Assembly (NCBI GenBank): GCA_031549725.1 | Contig: JAVBPH010000071.1 | Span: forward strand, 1 to 57,432 | Source: UBA937 sp031549725 | GTDB taxonomy: Bacteria > Spirochaetota > Spirochaetia > Treponematales > Breznakiellaceae | DNA: 57,432 bases | Direction of reading: 5' to 3' | In this document: positions 36,263 to 44,769 of the stretch, piece after piece | Position numbering within the stretch: the first letter of the stretch is position 1 | How the letters are laid out: each line of letters starts with the position of its first letter | The notes under the pieces: generated by a model | The model's database searches: none | Seen by the model: only the letters and a program-made list of their open reading frames with translations | What the model was told of the DNA's origin: nothing | Made by a program: the position numbers and the translations under genes

Positions 36263-37171
36263 ATGATACAGCTCCGGGGCGTATATACTGCCCTTGTTAC
36301 CCCCATGAAGGAAAATGGGGATGTTAATTATGAAGCCTTCCGGGACCTGGTTCGTTTTCAGATTGAAGGAGGCGTTCATGGCCTGCTTCCCCTGGGAACC
36401 ACCGGTGAAACTCCAACCCTTTTCCGGGACGAACAGGACAAACTGATAAAAATTGCCATAGAGGAAGTCCAGGGGAAACTTCCTGTTATTGTTGGAACCG
36501 GATCAAATTCGACCCATCATACCATCGAAAACACTAAACGCGCTAAAGACCTGGGGGCGGATGCGGTGCTCGTCGTCACCCCCTATTACAATAAACCCAA
36601 TGATGCGGGGGTGCTCGCACATTTTAATGCCGTGGCGGAGGCGGTGGACATTCCCATAGTGATATACAATATAGCATCCAGAACCGGGAAAAATATCACC
36701 CCGGGACTGATGAAAAAGATTGTCCAAATTCCCAATATCGCCGGCGTTAAGGAAAGTTCCGGGGACATCAACCAGATCGGCGATATGATCAACGAGGTGG
36801 TTATGCCCCTCAGGGCGGAGGGCCGGATTTTTTCCTTCCTCTCCGGGGATGATTCATTTACCCTGCCCCTCTGTGCCATGGGCGGGGACGGGATTATTTC
36901 GGTGGTGTCCAACCTGGTTCCTGCCAGGGTGGCCGCCCTGTGCAGGGCCTGTCTTTCGGGGAACTACGAGGAGGCCAGGAAGCTCCACTACGGCCTGCTC
37001 CCGCTTTTTAAGGGTGCTTTTTTTGATACCAACCCCATCCCCATAAAAACCGCCATGAACTGGGCCGGCCTTAATGCGGGCGCCCTGAGGCTTCCCATGG
37101 TGCCCCTGGCAAAGGAACTGGAAGAGCCCCTGAGGAAAGCCCTTGAGGCTGCAAAGATAGAGTTAAACTAA
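36263..37171 (+). CDS. dapA: 4-hydroxy-tetrahydrodipicolinate synthase
   Basis: This is the first committed step of lysine/diaminopimelate synthesis, condensing pyruvate with aspartate semialdehyde. The 302-aa (beta/alpha)8 protein has LVTPMKENGDVN, PLGTTGETPTL with the catalytic Thr pair, YYNKPNDAGVLAHF, IVIYNIASRTG with the proton-relay Tyr, and the Schiff-base Lys (about 162) in GVKESSGD. GGAG lies 6 bases upstream. asd follows 17 bases later, so both substrates of the pathway are supplied from one transcript. Confidence 0.96.
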   Translation: MIQLRGVYTALVTPMKENGDVNYEAFRDLVRFQIEGGVHGLLPLGTTGETPTLFRDEQDKLIKIAIEEVQGKLPVIVGTGSNSTHHTIENTKRAKDLGADAVLVVTPYYNKPNDAGVLAHFNAVAEAVDIPIVIYNIASRTGKNITPGLMKKIVQIPNIAGVKESSGDINQIGDMINEVVMPLRAEGRIFSFLSGDDSFTLPLCAMGGDGIISVVSNLVPARVAALCRACLSGNYEEARKLHYGLLPLFKGAFFDTNPIPIKTAMNWAGLNAGALRLPMVPLAKELEEPLRKALEAAKIELN

Positions 37172-37188
37172 AAGAGGAGATTTTGATC

Positions 37189-38286
37189 ATGCAGAAAATT
37201 CCCGTGGGAGTTCTGGGCGCCACCGGTATGGTGGGCCAGCAATATATAACCCTTCTAAGGGACCATCCCTGGTTTGAAGTTACCTATGTGGCCGCATCCC
37301 CCCGCAGCGCGGGAAGGCCCTACCGGGAAGCAGTGGCAGGCCGGTGGCAGTTGGCCAATTCCTATCACCCCCCGGTGGGAGACCTGATAGTGGAAGATGC
37401 CAATGATGTAAACCGGGCGGTGGCTGCCTCCAAGGCCGGAAAATGTGCTTTCGTTTTTTCCGCCCTGGAGATGGCCAAGGATGAAATCAAAAAACTTGAA
37501 GAAACCTATGCGGCCTCGGGGATTCCCGTGGTTTCCAATGCCTCGGCCCACCGGTGGACCGGGGACGTGCCCATGCTCATTGCAGAGGTAAATCCCCATC
37601 ATGCGGAGATTATTCCGGTTCAGCAGAAAAACCGCGGCTGGGACAAGGGGTTTATTGCGGTAAAACCGAACTGTTCCATTCAAAGTTATATGACCCCGGT
37701 GTGGGCCCTGATCCAGGAAGGATTTGAAATTAAGCGCATGTTTGTAACCACCCTGCAGGCGGTTTCCGGCGCGGGGTATCCCGGCGTTCCCAGCCTGGAT
37801 GTGGTGGATAACGTGGTTCCCTTTATCGGCGGTGAAGAAGAAAAATCCGAGCTGGAACCCCTGAAAATTTTAGGGACAGTCCGGGGTACGGTCATTGAAA
37901 ATGCCGAAGGGCCCCTTATCTCCGCCCACTGCAACCGGGTCCCCGTGGTGGACGGCCATACCGCCTGCGTAAGCCTGGAATTCGGTTCAAAGAAACCCAG
38001 CATCGATGCAATAAAGACCATATGGGAAAAGTTCAGTGCCGTTCCCCAGGAATTGGGATTACCCATGGCTCCGGAACATCCCATCATAGTCCGGGAGGAA
38101 GCCGACCGGCCCCAGCCCCGGAAAGACCGGGACATGGGGAAAGCCATGGCGGTCAGCGTAGGCAGGATCAGACCCTGCAATCTCTTTGATATCCGCTTTG
38201 TGGGACTGTCCCACAATACGGTCCGGGGAGCCGCCGGGGGGGGCATCCTGAATGCGGAACTGCTGAAAGCCAAGGGTTATTTGTAA
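37189..38286 (+). CDS. asd: Aspartate-semialdehyde dehydrogenase, archaeal/fungal-type
   Basis: The enzyme makes aspartate semialdehyde for lysine, threonine and methionine. The 365-aa sequence has VGVLGATGMVGQQYI (NADP fold), the catalytic Cys in KPNCSIQ (about 160), GAGYPGVPSLDVVDNVVPFIGGEEEKSE and HCNRVPVVDGHTACV. These are hallmarks of the archaeal/fungal branch, not the short bacterial enzymes. The ATG at 37189 is used: AGAGGAG precedes it and the first TTG is not supported. It is co-transcribed with dapA. Confidence 0.94.
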   Translation: MQKIPVGVLGATGMVGQQYITLLRDHPWFEVTYVAASPRSAGRPYREAVAGRWQLANSYHPPVGDLIVEDANDVNRAVAASKAGKCAFVFSALEMAKDEIKKLEETYAASGIPVVSNASAHRWTGDVPMLIAEVNPHHAEIIPVQQKNRGWDKGFIAVKPNCSIQSYMTPVWALIQEGFEIKRMFVTTLQAVSGAGYPGVPSLDVVDNVVPFIGGEEEKSELEPLKILGTVRGTVIENAEGPLISAHCNRVPVVDGHTACVSLEFGSKKPSIDAIKTIWEKFSAVPQELGLPMAPEHPIIVREEADRPQPRKDRDMGKAMAVSVGRIRPCNLFDIRFVGLSHNTVRGAAGGGILNAELLKAKGYL

Positions 38287-38379
38287 AATTCCTCCCGGAG
38301 GCCTCCGCCTCCGGGAACAAGCCCGCAGCTCCTGACTGCCGGGCGGGTTAAGCCAATTATCAATGGATGATTTATTAAC

Positions 38380-38415
38380 GGAAACTTTTAAAAACTGAAG
38401 TTTTTAAAAGTTTCC
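38380..38415. repeat. Perfect palindrome flanked by TAACG repeats
   Basis: A 17-bp arm GGAAACTTTTAAAAACT and its exact complement are separated by 2 bases. TAACG occurs at both sides (38376-38380 and 38416-38420), which may be a target duplication. It resembles the palindrome in element D at 12261-12290. Confidence 0.6.
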
Positions 38416-38484
38416 TAACGTTATTTCACCGCCATTCTGTTTTTCCTGACAAATTAACTTCTTTATACTAGCGTTCAATGGAGC

Positions 38485-38575
38485 GAGGCTTTTTCAAAAT
38501 TCGGTTAGTTTTGAAAAGGCTCTGCAGAAAGAATACTTTTTCCTTATCCATAAATAAAATAGTATTCTTTCTGTA
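38485..38575. repeat. Dispersed repeat family C, copy 2
   Basis: A GAGGCTTTTTCAAAA...TTTTGAAAAGGCTC hairpin (38485-38522) is followed by a second stem, GCAGAAAGAATACT/AGTATTCTTTCTGT (38524-38574). This matches two of the three stems of the element at 57264-57406. Confidence 0.65.
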
Positions 38576-38583
38576 CTCGCATC

Positions 38584-38720
38584 TAAGGAAACACTGATTG
38601 ATGCCCATAGAGCATTAATCAGTGTATTCTTTCATGTAGGCAATTCTTTGTACAACAAAGAATTGCGGAGGGACCGCTGATTGGTCGCATATTGCGGCCG
38701 GTTTAATCAGCGGTTCCCTA
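38584..38720. repeat. MITE-like three-hairpin element, family B, copy 2
   Basis: It is nearly identical over its length to 17244-17382: TAAGGAAACACTGATTGATGC, CAATTCTTTGTACAACAAAGAATTG, and ACCGCTGATTGGTCGC...ATCAGCGGTTCCCTA. Compensated or tolerated changes sit in the loops. It lies immediately beside family C repeats, suggesting an insertion hot spot. Confidence 0.75.
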
Positions 38721-38725
38721 AGGTT

Positions 38726-38756
38726 GCTTGTTCAAAATCTGATATTTTGAACAAGC
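38726..38756. repeat. Family C-related hairpin
   Basis: GCTTGTTCAAAAT and ATTTTGAACAAGC form a perfect 13-bp stem directly after family B copy 2. Confidence 0.5.
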
Positions 38757-38797
38757 CTCGGGCATTAAAAATTATTTTTACAGGAATTATTAATTCT

Positions 38798-39874
38798 ATG
38801 AAAAAGATTATCCGGAAAGTATTGATCGGGTTCTCGGTTATATTGGGTGCAGTTTTGCTGCTGCTCATCGGTGTTATCCTTTTCCTTACCATCACCGAAT
38901 TCAAGCCTAAACCATCCGAAGCTTTATTGGTAGAAAACAACCGGGACCGCTTTCCCGAAACGGGAAAGGTTATCAGCCTGTTATCCATGAATATCGGTTA
39001 CGGTGCGCTGGATGAAAGCCAGGATTTTTTTATGGATGGGGGAACCGGCGTCAGGCCCGCATCGGAACAGGTTATCAAAAATAACATGAGGGGCATCCGG
39101 GATTTTTTTGAAAGTACGGATCCGGATATCTACTTCCTGCAGGAAGTAGATATCCGGTCCCGCCGTTCCTATCATATAAATGAAAGGGATTACCTTTTGG
39201 AAACAATCCGGAGAAGCAGCGCATTTGCTTATAATTTCAAAGTACCCCTGGTTCCCATTCCTCCTAAAGATCCCATTGGAAAGGTGGAAAGTGGTCTCCT
39301 GATACTGAACCAGTTCCATGTAAAGAGTGCAAACCGGATTTCCCTGCCGGTACCTTTTACCTGGCCGGTCAGAATTGCCAACCTGAAACGCTGCCTGCTG
39401 GTGGAACGGATTCCCATTAAGGATTCCCAAAAGGAACTGGTCCTGGTAAATCTGCACCTGGAAGCCTATGATGACGGCGAGGGGAAAGCCGCCCAGACCA
39501 GGGTTCTCATGGATCTGCTGAACGCGGAATACGAAAAGGGAAATTACTGTATTGCCGGGGGCGATTTTAACCAGACTTTTCCGGGGGTGGATTTCAAGAA
39601 ATTTCCCATCATAAACCGGGATTTTTTTGAACCCGGAATTTTATCCGAAGATATGCTGAACCCAGGATGGCGTTTTGCCTATGACAGGGAAACCCCCTCC
39701 TGCCGTTTGCTGAACCGGCCCTATTCCGGAAATCCCGGGGATACCCAATATTATGTCATCGACGGCTTTATCATTTCTCCCAATGTTGAACTGGTATCGG
39801 TACGGACAATTAATATGAATTTTACGTTTTCCGACCATAATCCGGTTTTTCTTCGGGTAATGCTGAAAGATTAA
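38798..39874 (+). CDS. Membrane-anchored endonuclease/exonuclease/phosphatase-family protein
   Basis: The 358-aa protein has one N-terminal membrane helix (about 8-32) and a periplasmic or external EEP domain. The domain has LSMNIGYG (Asn site), DIYFLQEVD (metal-binding Glu), VLVNLHLEA (His), AGGDFNQTFPG (Asp-Asn) and FSDHNPVFLRV (Asp-His pair): all catalytic motifs. Such proteins cleave phosphodiesters in nucleic acids or phospholipids/phosphoinositides; membrane anchoring favours a surface or lipid substrate (inference). ATG at 38798 follows CAGGAATT. The upstream frame runs through repeats and is not coding. Confidence 0.86.
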   Translation: MKKIIRKVLIGFSVILGAVLLLLIGVILFLTITEFKPKPSEALLVENNRDRFPETGKVISLLSMNIGYGALDESQDFFMDGGTGVRPASEQVIKNNMRGIRDFFESTDPDIYFLQEVDIRSRRSYHINERDYLLETIRRSSAFAYNFKVPLVPIPPKDPIGKVESGLLILNQFHVKSANRISLPVPFTWPVRIANLKRCLLVERIPIKDSQKELVLVNLHLEAYDDGEGKAAQTRVLMDLLNAEYEKGNYCIAGGDFNQTFPGVDFKKFPIINRDFFEPGILSEDMLNPGWRFAYDRETPSCRLLNRPYSGNPGDTQYYVIDGFIISPNVELVSVRTINMNFTFSDHNPVFLRVMLKD

Positions 39875-39945
39875 AGTGATTCCGGGATTGTAAAAAGTTC
39901 CCCAGGATGATTTTGCCCCTTTGAAAGGTTCAGAGCAAGGAGTTC

Positions 39946-40150
39946 CCGGTCCCTGAGGCTCTCGCAGGGACCTGGGAAGAAAAAAAACTTCCCGTCACGG
40001 GTGATTTCGAGAGCCTCAATCACCGGGGGCTCCGGTCCCTGAGGCTCTCGAAGGGACCTGGGAAGAAAAAACTTCCCGTCACGGGTGATTTCGAGGGCCT
40101 CAATCACCGGGGGCTCCGGTCCCTGGGACTGTTGCAGGGACCTGGGAAGA
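39946..40150. repeat. Tandem intergenic repeat, ~85-bp period, 2.4 copies (family F)
   Basis: Units beginning CCGGTCCCTGAGGCTCTCG start at 39946, 40032 and 40116. Each holds GGACCTGGGAAGAAAAA, CTTCCCGTCACGGGTGATTTCGAG and CCTCAATCACCGGGGGCT. Period lengths are 86 and 84 because of a homopolymer-A difference. The minus-strand open frame over it is a repeat artefact. Solo fragments lie at 25837 and 33327. Confidence 0.85.
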
Positions 40151-40240
40151 AAAATCCGCTTTTATTCGTTAAAAGATATTCCATTTTTACTATTGAACTG
40201 CCGCCAGGTTGGGGTTATCCTGGAATTAAAGGAGGAGCCG

Positions 40241-40771
40241 ATGGTTCATACAATTGGCGATGATATTCCGGATGTAAAAGATGCGGCTTTTATCGCCTGG
40301 AATGCCGAAGTGGCGGGGAAAGTTATCCTTGGTAAGGGTGTGACCGTCTGGTTTTCGGCGGTTCTCCGGGGGGATGTGGCGCCCATACAGGTGGGAATTG
40401 ATACCAATATCCAGGATGGAGCAATTATTCACGGAGATCTGGATGTACCCACGGTAATCGGGAAAAATGTTACCATCGGTCACCGGGTAATCCTTCATTC
40501 ATGTACTATAGAAGATAACTGCCTGATCGGAATGGGGGCGGTGTTGCTGGGGAAATCCCGGATTGGGGAAAATTCTATTGTTGCCGCGGGAAGCCTGGTG
40601 CTTCAGGGCAGGGACTTTCCCCCGTCATCGCTTATTATGGGTTCCCCCGCAAAAGTTGTAAGGACATTGAGGCCCGAAGAAATTCATAGTATACTGGAAA
40701 ACAGTGAAACCTATGTTAAACTGGGTATGGAAGCCCGGACCAGATACACCGAATATGCGGAGAAAAAATGA
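40241..40771 (+). CDS. Gamma-carbonic-anhydrase-like hexapeptide-repeat protein
   Basis: The 176-aa protein is a left-handed beta-helix, with repeated hexapeptides (IGKNVTIGHRVILHS, IGMGAVLLGKSRIGENSIV). The metal-binding histidines of the gamma class are in place: IIHGD and GHRVILHSC. A C-terminal helix follows. Family members bind Zn/Fe and are trimers; many are not proven carbonic anhydrases. GGAGGAG precedes the ATG closely. The last codons overlap the next gene by 4 bp (ATGA), so it leads the five-gene operon downstream. Confidence 0.88.
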   Translation: MVHTIGDDIPDVKDAAFIAWNAEVAGKVILGKGVTVWFSAVLRGDVAPIQVGIDTNIQDGAIIHGDLDVPTVIGKNVTIGHRVILHSCTIEDNCLIGMGAVLLGKSRIGENSIVAAGSLVLQGRDFPPSSLIMGSPAKVVRTLRPEEIHSILENSETYVKLGMEARTRYTEYAEKK

Positions 40772-41136
40772 CCTTCAGCGAAATTATAGAAAATTTGCCT
40801 GCTCATATTGTCAATAAATCATCGGATTTTTCAGACATTCGTATTAAGAATATTGTTGCCAGTGATCTCATGAGTGATGTACTGGTAACCGACTATGAAG
40901 ATGTGCTCATGGTAACCAGTCTTGCATCGGAACAAACCATCCGCACCGGGGATATTGTGGGGGCCCGGGGAATTCTTCTGGTGAATGACAAGGTTCCCCT
41001 GCCTGCGATGAAAGTCTTTGCCCAGGAACATAATATGACTATCATGTCCACCCCGCTTTCTATGTTTGAAGCCTGCGTAGCCCTGGGCACGCTCCAACGG
41101 ATTAACAGCTTTAGCCTGAAAAAGGAGAACCAATGA
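40768..41136 (+). CDS. DRTGG-domain protein (first copy)
   Basis: The 122-aa protein resembles the DRTGG domain: KNIVASDLMSDVLVTDYEDVLMVTSLASEQTIRTGDIVGARGILLVNDKVP has the sequence-and-spacing pattern, although the DRTGG motif itself is not literal. The domain binds nucleotide-type ligands in larger proteins; its role as a stand-alone protein is unknown. It overlaps the preceding and following genes by 4 bp each, hence tight coupling. A second, shorter DRTGG protein follows two genes later. Confidence 0.75.
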   Translation: MTFSEIIENLPAHIVNKSSDFSDIRIKNIVASDLMSDVLVTDYEDVLMVTSLASEQTIRTGDIVGARGILLVNDKVPLPAMKVFAQEHNMTIMSTPLSMFEACVALGTLQRINSFSLKKENQ

Positions 41137-41990
41137 ACTATCGAGGCATCCTGGCATTGGACCTGGACGACACTCTATTGAGGACCGATTTAACCATTTC
41201 CCTGCGGACCCGGTCCGCCATAAAAAAAGCCGAATCCGCGGGCTTTCTGGTGGTGCTTGCTTCGGGAAGAATCTCCGCAGCCATGGATAAGTTTGTCCGC
41301 TTTCTGGGCCTTCATAAAAAAAAGGGATTCGTGATATCCAGCAATGGGGCGGTTATCAAGGAAAGCGATACCGGCGAAACTATCCATCAGGCCACACTAG
41401 CCCCGGAAACCGCGGTTATGGTGTATGACCTGGCCGATGCGGAGGGGTTCCCTGTGCAGATTTATGAAGGCGATATCATTTACGTTTCCAGAAGAAACGA
41501 ATTTGCCGATGCGGACGTAAAGCTGACGGGACTGCACCAGGTGGTAACCGAGGATTTCCGGGCCATGGCTCAGACCGGTCCCTTAAAACTGCTGATCCCC
41601 GGGGATCCGCTGATTTTGAAACCCCTGGAACAAATCCTGAAAAATTATCTTGGGGATAATGCAACCCTTTTTACCAGCAAACCCTATTTTCTGGAAATCC
41701 TCCCGCCCAACTGCCACAAAGGGTCGGCCCTGGCAAAAATTGCATCCATGATGAATATTCCCCGGGAATCGGTGATTGCCATAGGGGATTCCATGAACGA
41801 TGAGGCCATGATCCGCTGGGCCGGAGTCGGGGTCTGTATGAAAAACGGGGATGAATACATTAAACAAATTGCAGATCTGATCACCCGCAGAACAAACGAT
41901 GATGACGGAGTGGCAGATTTTATTGAAGAATACCTTCTTGGTCCGCAGGACCTGCTGGAAAAACGAAAGCAAGGGGTTATCCATGAGTGA
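41133..41990 (+). CDS. Cof-type HAD-superfamily phosphatase
   Basis: The 285-aa protein has motif I LDLDDTLL (nucleophile Asp), motif II VLASGR, the C2-type cap, motif III with Lys (CHKGSALAKI) and motif IV AIGDSMNDEAMIRWAG. This is the Cof/SupH subfamily, which hydrolyses phosphorylated sugars or coenzyme phosphates. The physiological substrate is unknown. Start overlaps the preceding stop by 4 bp (ATGA); its last 8 bases overlap the CBS-ATPase start. Confidence 0.9.
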   Translation: MNYRGILALDLDDTLLRTDLTISLRTRSAIKKAESAGFLVVLASGRISAAMDKFVRFLGLHKKKGFVISSNGAVIKESDTGETIHQATLAPETAVMVYDLADAEGFPVQIYEGDIIYVSRRNEFADADVKLTGLHQVVTEDFRAMAQTGPLKLLIPGDPLILKPLEQILKNYLGDNATLFTSKPYFLEILPPNCHKGSALAKIASMMNIPRESVIAIGDSMNDEAMIRWAGVGVCMKNGDEYIKQIADLITRRTNDDDGVADFIEEYLLGPQDLLEKRKQGVIHE

Positions 41991-42930
41991 TACCGGTTCC
42001 ATCCACGATGATATTCCTATCAGCACCGTTGACTCACCTTCGGTGGTCCTGGAACTTATTTACAAGCTGAAGATCAAAAATGTAATGAGCACCGCGGTGA
42101 TCACCGCAAAAAAAACGGATTCCCTCCGGCGTATCCAGGCTCTCATGAAAGAAAATTATATTACGGGTCTTCCCATAGTAGAGGACCAGAAGCTCCTGGG
42201 AATCGTGTCGATGGACGATATCCTGACAGCCCTGGACTATGGTTATATTGACGACCCGGCGGACCTCAGGATGACAAAAAGTGTCATCGTTCTGGAAGAT
42301 GATATGCCCCTGTCTTTTGCTATTTCATACCTGAACAAATACCGTTATGGACGGTTTCCGGTATTGAATAAAAACAGGGAACTGGTGGGGATCCTCACAT
42401 CCAAGGATGTGATAAAAACCCTGCTGGTTGAAATGAACCGGGAAGTATTGAGGTTGGAAAAGATTCACGAAAAAAACGCGGGGGTCCCTGAACGGGAATC
42501 GGAAATGGAATTTACAACAGTACGCTATGATTTTGAACTGGCGGGTTATGCATCTACCGAAATAAAAAAAGCATTAAAAAAATTGAATATTGATCCTAAG
42601 GTAATCCGGCGGATTGCGATTGCCAGTTATGAACTGGAAATAAACCAGGTGGTTCATTCCCTGGGAGGAACCATTACCTGCGCCATCCAGCCCGATAAGG
42701 TGGTGATTATCGCCAAGGATTCCGGACCGGGAATAGAGGATGTGGAACTGGCCCTGCAGGAGGGATGGTCCACCGCCAACGAATGGATCCGTTCCCTGGG
42801 TTTTGGAGCCGGTATGGGACTCGCCAATACGAAACGGGTTTCCGATGAATTCCATATTGAATCGTCCCCCCAGGGAACCATGGTAATATCCACGGTCTAT
42901 CTGAATCCCCCCCAGGAGGCTCAGCAGTGA
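41983..42930 (+). CDS. Two-CBS-domain protein fused to an RsbT/W-type HATPase
   Basis: The 315-aa protein has two CBS domains (about 30-150; motifs VMSTAVITAKKTDSL...GLPIVED and GRFPVLNKNRELVGILTSKDV). A GHKL ATPase domain of the serine-kinase/anti-sigma type follows (about 185-310): ELEINQVVHSLGG, AKDSGPGIEDVELALQEGWSTANEWIRSLGFGAGMGL. CBS pairs bind adenylate-type ligands, so this could link energy state to a phosphorylation switch. ATG at 41983 is used; it overlaps the HAD gene. The combination with DRTGG and PHP genes is typical of [FeFe] hydrogenase neighbourhoods (from memory). Confidence 0.85.
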   Translation: MSDTGSIHDDIPISTVDSPSVVLELIYKLKIKNVMSTAVITAKKTDSLRRIQALMKENYITGLPIVEDQKLLGIVSMDDILTALDYGYIDDPADLRMTKSVIVLEDDMPLSFAISYLNKYRYGRFPVLNKNRELVGILTSKDVIKTLLVEMNREVLRLEKIHEKNAGVPERESEMEFTTVRYDFELAGYASTEIKKALKKLNIDPKVIRRIAIASYELEINQVVHSLGGTITCAIQPDKVVIIAKDSGPGIEDVELALQEGWSTANEWIRSLGFGAGMGLANTKRVSDEFHIESSPQGTMVISTVYLNPPQEAQQ

Positions 42931-43268
42931 CGATCCGGGAAGCGGCAAATAAACTGAATGCAGAAATTATCCAGGATGATTTTGAAGACCGGGAATTGAA
43001 GGGGGCTTATACATCGGACCTGCTTTCGGATGTGATGGCCCATGCCAAGGACGGCGGAGCCCTGATTACCATCCAGGCCCACAAGAATACGGTGGCCGTG
43101 GCTACCCTGGTCAATGTATCGGTGATTGTCATATGCAACAACCGTCCTATTCCGCCCGACATGACTGAAGCTGCCCGGGATGAGGGGATTGCGCTTATCC
43201 GGACCAGCGAAAACCAGTACACGGTCTCGGGAAAACTGTACACCATGATTGGAGCTTCAAAAGAATAG
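42927..43268 (+). CDS. DRTGG-domain protein (second copy)
   Basis: The 113-aa protein matches the DRTGG family: a short N-terminal region, then DRELKGAYTSDLLSDVMAHA, GGALITIQAHKNTVAVATLVNVSVIVICNNRP and a final ENQYTVSGKLYTMIG strand. It starts with GTG overlapping the previous stop by 4 bp (GTGA). It is related but not close to the copy at 40768 (the shared segment is the ASDLMSDV/TSDLLSDV stretch), so the two may form a heteromer. Function unknown. Confidence 0.78.
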   Translation: MTIREAANKLNAEIIQDDFEDRELKGAYTSDLLSDVMAHAKDGGALITIQAHKNTVAVATLVNVSVIVICNNRPIPPDMTEAARDEGIALIRTSENQYTVSGKLYTMIGASKE

Positions 43269-43270
43269 TT

Positions 43271-43993
43271 ATGGCCTTACTTGCGGATTTTCACAATCAT
43301 AGCTGCCTTTCACCCTGCGGTTCCCTGGACCTGTCTCCCCGGAGCCTGGTGGAATTGGCATCAAACCGGGGAGTGGAAGTCCTGGCGTTAACGGATCACA
43401 ATTCATCATTGAACTGCCCGGCCTTTGCCAGGGTGTGCGCCGAATATCATATTATTCCTATCTTCGGGATGGAAGCCACCACCGCGGAAGAAGTCCATGT
43501 GCTTTGTCTTTTCGGCAGCCTGGATGCGGCCATTGCCTTTGGTGAGTATGCCTACGAACGGCTTCCCCCATTTCCCAATGATCCCAGCAAAACCGGCGAC
43601 CAGGTTTATGTGGATGAAGAGGATAACATTGACGGGGAAGTGGAATACTACCTGATCAATGCCCTGGATATCAGCCTGGATGGGATTGGCCCTGCGGTGA
43701 AAGAACATGGGGGCATTGTAATTCCCGCCCATGTGGACCGGGCGGCCTTTTCCATGACCAGCCAGCTTGGGGTGGTTGTGCCCGGTCCCTGGGCAGCCCT
43801 GGAGGTGGTCCGGATTCCCAGCACCTATGATACCCTGGGCTACCCTCTGATTACCTCATCGGATGCGCATTATCCCGAACATGTTGCCAGGAGACCCTTT
43901 GAACTGGATGTATCCCGGGAAGAACTGTTTCCCGGCAAAGAAGCGGACATCCGGGTTCTTGAAAGGGCCCTTTCAACCCGCCCTGTCCGGTAA
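43271..43993 (+). CDS. PHP-domain metal-dependent phosphoesterase
   Basis: The 240-aa protein has PHP motif I DFHNHSCLS, motif II LALTDHNS, GMEATTAEEVHVL (third), AHVDR and the final SSDAHYPEH. All metal-binding histidines and aspartates are visible. It is closest to the small PHP proteins found with DRTGG and CBS-ATPase genes; histidinol-phosphatase (HisK) activity is possible but not indicated. It follows the DRTGG gene by 2 bases and is the last intact gene of the operon. Confidence 0.85.
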   Translation: MALLADFHNHSCLSPCGSLDLSPRSLVELASNRGVEVLALTDHNSSLNCPAFARVCAEYHIIPIFGMEATTAEEVHVLCLFGSLDAAIAFGEYAYERLPPFPNDPSKTGDQVYVDEEDNIDGEVEYYLINALDISLDGIGPAVKEHGGIVIPAHVDRAAFSMTSQLGVVVPGPWAALEVVRIPSTYDTLGYPLITSSDAHYPEHVARRPFELDVSREELFPGKEADIRVLERALSTRPVR

Positions 43994-44037
43994 AGGTTTT
44001 GATAAAAAAGAAAAAGTCAAAACACGGGGAGTATCCC

Positions 44038-44503
44038 GTGAAATTTACCGGTTGTTTATTAGCGGTAAAGGACATAAAGGCCGCTGTTGTTTTTACTCTG
44101 AACTATTTGATTTGAAAATCCTGTTCGATTACGGCATATGTGCCGGTTTTGAGGGCGGATTAAACCTGCAGCAGGATTTTGACCGGCTGACCGGTATACC
44201 CGCCGGCGAAATAAAAACAAGGGAACATAATTTTGAGACAGCTTTTGAAGAAACGGCTTCGATGGTTTTGTCAAAAAACTAAAGGCCGGAACCGATGTGG
44301 TTCTGCTCCAAGATGTTTTAACCCATACCTGGGGTCAGCGGGTAATCCGGTTTTACGATTTGGACACTCACCTGATTGAAGCAGGAGAAACATTAAAGTC
44401 CGTGGCGGAACGTTCTATCCGCCAGGGAAAAACCATGGAAGCCATTGCGGAAAAAATGGACGTTACTATAGATGAATTACACCGGATACTCGCATCGGTA
44501 TAA
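44038..44503 (+). pseudogene. VOC/glyoxalase-family gene with two frameshifts
   Basis: Reading three frames in succession reconstructs one VOC domain. It starts at GTG 44038 (after GGGGAG) with KFTGCLLAVKDIKAAVVF, continues as FYSELFDLKILFDYG...FEGGLNLQQDF...HNFETAFEE, and ends NGFDGFVKKLKAGTDVVLLQ...WGQRVIRFYDLDTHLIEAG. Each switch is explained by a missing base in a homopolymer: T5 for T6 at 44090-44094, A3 for A4 at 44251-44253. A glyoxalase or dioxygenase-like protein of about 155 aa is implied. It could be a genuine pseudogene or two homopolymer sequencing errors. Confidence 0.8.
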
Positions 44504-44769
44504 AGATACGTATTTGTTCTAAATATGCATGGGAATGAAGAAATTATTATACAGGCTGAGGGTTCATACCACATACAAACGTTTCAACTTTCATCCAGGA
44601 TGTTAAAAAATCAACCGATGCAAGTATCGGGGGATGAACCCCAACAGCCTTCCAATCAAAATTTCAGTCCAACTTGATCCGGTAAAGCATCATAGATAAC
44701 ACCTCTGTGTTTGCCCTATCCGTTTAAGAATTGTATTATTTCTGCCGAAAAAACAGTATGAAAGGAAAA

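Noticed and set aside
39871..40107. Minus-strand ORF with repeated IEALEITRDGKFF segments
   Set aside because: It is a translation of the 85-bp tandem DNA repeat, whose period is not a multiple of three in all copies.
43863..44282. 139-aa ORF after the PHP gene as an independent gene
   Set aside because: Its first part is antisense-frame translation of the PHP gene; its second part is one segment of the frameshifted VOC pseudogene.
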